The position numbers and the translations under genes are program-made. DNA of 6,873 bases, from NCBI GenBank assembly GCA_016194625.1, contig JACQBB010000141.1, forward strand, positions 1 through 6,873. The letters are read 5' to 3'. Origin of the DNA: Elusimicrobiota bacterium. GTDB lineage: Bacteria > Elusimicrobiota > Elusimicrobia > UBA1565 > UBA9628. Below, one piece after another: positions 4,720-6,873 of the stretch. The notes under the pieces were generated by a model. That model was not told where the DNA came from. It saw only the letters and a list, made by a program, of their open reading frames with translations, and made no database searches. Positions within the stretch are counted from its first letter, which is position 1. Each line of letters begins with the position of its first letter.

Positions 4720-5780
4720 GATCGGCCTCCCCGCAGGATGGTCCCGCCGCCCAGGACGGACGGTCCGTCGTAGAAAACCGCGGCCTGCCCCGGCGCCGGC
4801 GCGCGCTGGGGCGCGTCGAAGCGGACGGCGACGGTCCCGCCGGCCGCGGGCGTCAGCAGCGCCGGCGCCGGCGCGTGGCGGTGGCGGACGCGGACCTGGG
4901 CGCGCAGCGGCGCCGACGGCGCCGCGCCGGTCCACGTGACGCCGCCCGCGACGAGCGAATCGGCCAGGACCTCGTCGTCGGCCCCGACGACCAAAGTGTT
5001 CGTCTCCGGCTCCAGGCGCACGACGTAGAGCGGGTCCGGCGCGGTCACGCCCAGTCCTTTGCGCTGGCCGACCGTATAAGAGGCGAGGCCCTCGTGGCGG
5101 CCGAGCTCGCGCCCGCCGGTGTCCTTGATCGGGCCGCGCGCGAGGCCGGCGGACCCCGCCGCCTCCGGCCGCGAGGCGACGAAGCCGCGCACGTCGCGCG
5201 CGGGGACGAAGCAGGTCTCCATGCTCTCCGGCTTGTCGGCGGTGCGCAGGCCCAGCGCGCGGGCGCGGGCGCGGACCTCGTCCTTGGTCAGGCCGCCGAC
5301 CGGGAACTCGGCCTTCGCCAGCTCCTTGGAGGTCAGCGCGTACAGGAAGTAGGTCTGGTCCTTGCGCTCGTCGACCGACTTGAGCAGCCGGCCGTCCTCG
5401 ACGCGCGCGTAGTGGCCGGTGGCGACCTTCGCGCAGCCCCAGGCCTCGGCGAGCGCGAGCAGGTGGCCGAACTTCACCGAACGGTTGCACTCGACGCACG
5501 GGTTCGGCGTGGTGCCCCCGAGGTAGGCCTCGACGTAGGGCTTGATGACCTTGGCCTCGAACAGCTCGGCCATGTCGGCGACGTAGTGCGGGATGCCGAC
5601 CGTCTCGCAGACGCGCCGCGCGTCGTCCACGTCGGCCGGCGAGCCGCAGCAGCCGAAGCCGGTCGCGCCGCGCGGCAGGAGCTTCATCGTGACGCCGACG
5701 ACCTCGTGGCCCTGCTCCTTCAGGAGCGCGGCCGCGACGGAGCTGTCCACGCCTCCGCTCATGGCGGCGAGGATCCTCAC
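4716..5780 (-). CDS. mnmA: tRNA-specific 2-thiouridylase, CxxC type
   Basis: The 354-residue enzyme 2-thiolates the wobble uridine U34 of Lys, Glu and Gln tRNAs after ATP-dependent adenylation, using sulfur from a cysteine desulfurase. The PP-loop SGGVDSS (8-14) binds ATP. Other family motifs are TTPNPCVECNRSVKFG (90-105), ATGHYAR (120-126), KDQTYFL (140-146), KPESMETCF (183-191) and YTVGQRKGLG (235-244), with a C-terminal beta-barrel domain ending FYDGPSVLGGGTI. E. coli has Asp99, Cys102 and Cys199; here the equivalents are C95, C98 and C190. This CxxC plus Cys pattern is reported for iron-sulfur-dependent MnmA such as that of Thermus thermophilus. GTG at 5780 is chosen because its product begins just before the PP-loop and it overlaps the upstream desulfurase stop codon (GTGA, 5780-5777). 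No good Shine-Dalgarno is seen, so coupling probably drives initiation. Confidence 0.95.
   Translation of the reverse strand: MRILAAMSGGVDSSVAAALLKEQGHEVVGVTMKLLPRGATGFGCCGSPADVDDARRVCETVGIPHYVADMAELFEAKVIKPYVEAYLGGTTPNPCVECNRSVKFGHLLALAEAWGCAKVATGHYARVEDGRLLKSVDERKDQTYFLYALTSKELAKAEFPVGGLTKDEVRARARALGLRTADKPESMETCFVPARDVRGFVASRPEAAGSAGLARGPIKDTGGRELGRHEGLASYTVGQRKGLGVTAPDPLYVVRLEPETNTLVVGADDEVLADSLVAGGVTWTGAAPSAPLRAQVRVRHRHAPAPALLTPAAGGTVAVRFDAPQRAPAPGQAAVFYDGPSVLGGGTILRGGRS
4726..4730 (-). promoter_or_regulatory. ribosome binding site of the lipoprotein gene, inside mnmA
   Basis: On the minus strand GGAGG (4730-4726) lies 6 bases before the ATG at 4719 and within the last codons of mnmA. 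It fixes the lipoprotein start and supports real translation of this gene in addition to coupling. Confidence 0.8.
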
Positions 5781-6873
5781 GCGGGGACCCCCGCGGCGCG
5801 CAGCTTCTCGACGGCCTTCGGCAGGACGGCGAGGAAGCGGTCGGCGTCGGCGTCGGTGACGCCCCAGCCGACCGAGACGCGGATCGAGCCGGTCGCCAGG
5901 CGCGGGTCCACGCCCATCGCGGTCAGCACGTGCGACGGGACCGAGGAGCCCGACGAGCAGGCCGGGCCGCTGGACACGCACACGCCCTCCAGGTCGAGGG
6001 CGACCACGAGGTGGTGGCCGTCGAGGCCTTCGAAGGAGAAGTGCGCGGTGTTCGGCAGCCGGCCGTCCGGGCGCCCGTTCAGGCGCGAGCCCGCGACCTT
6101 CAGCACGCCGGCCTCGATCCGGCGGCGCAGCGCGAGCGCGTGCGCGGCGGCGGCCGGCAGCTCGCGGCGCGCCAGCTCGGCCGCGACGCCCAGCGCGACG
6201 ATGCCGGCGACGTTCTCGGTGCCGCCGCGGCGGTTCTTCTCCTGGTGGCCGGTGACGACCGGCGACAGGCGGACGCCGCGGCGCACCCACAGCGCGCCGA
6301 CGCCCTTCGGCGCGTTGAGCTTGTGGCCCGAGAGCGAGAGCAGGTCGACGCCGAGCGCCTTCGCGTCCACGCCGACCTTGCCCATCGACTGGACGGCGTC
6401 GGTGTGGGCGAGCGCGCCGCGCGCGCGCGCGGCGGCGGCGGCCTCGGCGACGGGCTGGAGCACGCCGGTCTCGTTGTTGGCGTGCATCACGCTGACGACC
6501 GCGGTCGCTTCGTCGACGAGGGCGGCGAGCTCCTCGGCGCGGACCGCGCCGTCGGGGCCGCAGCCCGCCTCGACGGCGTCGAGGCCGCGGCGGCGCAGCG
6601 TGGTCAGCAGGAGGCGGACGGCGTCGTGCTCGATCCTCGTCGAGACGACGCGCCGGCGGGCGCCCTTCGACTCGTCGTGCGCCTGCCAGGCCGCGCCGGC
6701 GATCGCGAGGACGTCGGACTCGGAGCCGCCGGAGGTGAAGACGACCTCGGAGGCGTCGGACGCGCCGACGAGCGCGGCGACCTGCTCGCGGGCCTTCTCG
6801 ACGGCCGCGCGGGCCTTCTGGCCGAGCGCGTACACCGAGTTGGGGTTGCCGTAGCCCTCGCGCAGCCAGGGCA
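5777..6873 (-). CDS. cysteine desulfurase (IscS/NifS type, group I); 5' end outside window
   Basis: The frame is open from the right edge, where PWLREGYGNPNS (from 6871) matches the early GNPxS motif of the family, so only roughly the first 40 residues or fewer are missing. The enzyme is PLP-dependent, converting cysteine to alanine and holding sulfur as a persulfide. Visible motifs in order are TSGGSESD, the PLP-stacking His in RIEHDAV, HANNETG, HTDAVQS, the PLP lysine in SGHK (codon 6322-6320), RGGTENV, and the catalytic Cys in SSGPACSSGSSVPSHVL (codon 5959-5957). This last loop is the group I (IscS/NifS) form, not the SufS form. The end overlaps mnmA by 4 bases, so sulfur delivery to MnmA is its likely job; it may also serve iron-sulfur assembly. 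IscS and NifS cannot be told apart without the neighbours beyond the edge, so no symbol is given. The operon promoter also lies outside. Confidence 0.92.
   Translation of the reverse strand, partial: PWLREGYGNPNSVYALGQKARAAVEKAREQVAALVGASDASEVVFTSGGSESDVLAIAGAAWQAHDESKGARRRVVSTRIEHDAVRLLLTTLRRRGLDAVEAGCGPDGAVRAEELAALVDEATAVVSVMHANNETGVLQPVAEAAAAARARGALAHTDAVQSMGKVGVDAKALGVDLLSLSGHKLNAPKGVGALWVRRGVRLSPVVTGHQEKNRRGGTENVAGIVALGVAAELARRELPAAAAHALALRRRIEAGVLKVAGSRLNGRPDGRLPNTAHFSFEGLDGHHLVVALDLEGVCVSSGPACSSGSSVPSHVLTAMGVDPRLATGSIRVSVGWGVTDADADRFLAVLPKAVEKLRAAGVPA
5781..5794 (-). promoter_or_regulatory. GC palindrome abutting the mnmA GTG start
   Basis: On the mRNA strand a perfect inverted repeat of 5 to 6 base pairs (GCGGG and CCCGC arms, 4-base or 2-base loop) ends exactly at the GTG, at the place where a Shine-Dalgarno would lie. 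It is also the end of the desulfurase coding region. It may block independent initiation so that mnmA depends on ribosomes arriving from upstream; this is inference and could be a composition effect. Confidence 0.3.

Noticed and set aside
4720..5499. Upstream extension of the lipoprotein frame on the minus strand.
   Set aside because: It lies inside mnmA in another frame and is Arg/Gly-rich. The real start at 4719 is marked by GGAGG at 6 bases and a signal peptide.
4875..6854. A 659-codon open frame on the plus strand.
   Set aside because: It is the antisense shadow of mnmA and the desulfurase, an expected artefact of high third-position GC, with Arg/Ala-rich composition and no recognisable domain.
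1..6873. tRNA or rRNA genes, CRISPR repeats, insertion sequences, attachment sites and defence genes.
   Set aside because: No cloverleaf pattern, spaced direct repeats, transposase motifs or terminal inverted repeats were seen; coding density and codon use look uniform throughout, with no sign of recent transfer.

Overview
The window is strongly GC-rich (about 70 percent by eye) and almost entirely coding: seven protein genes, no RNA genes, no CRISPR array and no mobile element. An lpxD gene indicates a diderm (Gram-negative-type) bacterium that makes lipid A. The pseudopilin-like lipoprotein, the CADD-type pABA synthase and the gene order are compatible with a high-GC environmental lineage. 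Elusimicrobiota is my best guess, mainly from the GspG-like lipoprotein; this is an inference and not proven by the sequence.

Layout. A family I CoA-transferase subunit A (881 to 1, minus strand, running off the left edge) has an N-terminal extension with four spaced cysteines. It diverges across a 153-base control region from a compact FAD-dependent glycerol-3-phosphate dehydrogenase-like gene (1035-2375, plus). A textbook extended -10 (TGC-TATAAT) lies 7 bases before the GTG start of that gene, so its mRNA may be leaderless. Next on the plus strand are a CADD-family self-sacrificing pABA synthase (2433-3113), with its own -10-like element and Shine-Dalgarno, and lpxD (3201-4247), whose Shine-Dalgarno lies in a strong hairpin.

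The right half is a minus-strand operon read from the right edge: cysteine desulfurase (iscS/nifS type, 5' truncated), mnmA (tRNA 2-thiouridylase) and a small lipoprotein with a GspG-like region. Successive genes overlap by 4 bases (GTGA, then ATGA), which implies translational coupling. The desulfurase would supply sulfur to MnmA for 2-thiolation of U34 in tRNA. This MnmA has a CxxC plus a distant Cys, the pattern of iron-sulfur-dependent enzymes, so the desulfurase may also feed its cluster. The lipoprotein is the unexplained third member.

lpxD and the lipoprotein gene converge with a 10-base gap, and a small GNRA-loop hairpin spans both stop codons. No defence island or clearly unknown multi-gene system is visible. 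The most notable points are the complete CADD active-site set, the hairpin over the lpxD Shine-Dalgarno, the Cys-rich domain on the CoA-transferase, the probable leaderless start and the lipoprotein coupled to tRNA thiolation.
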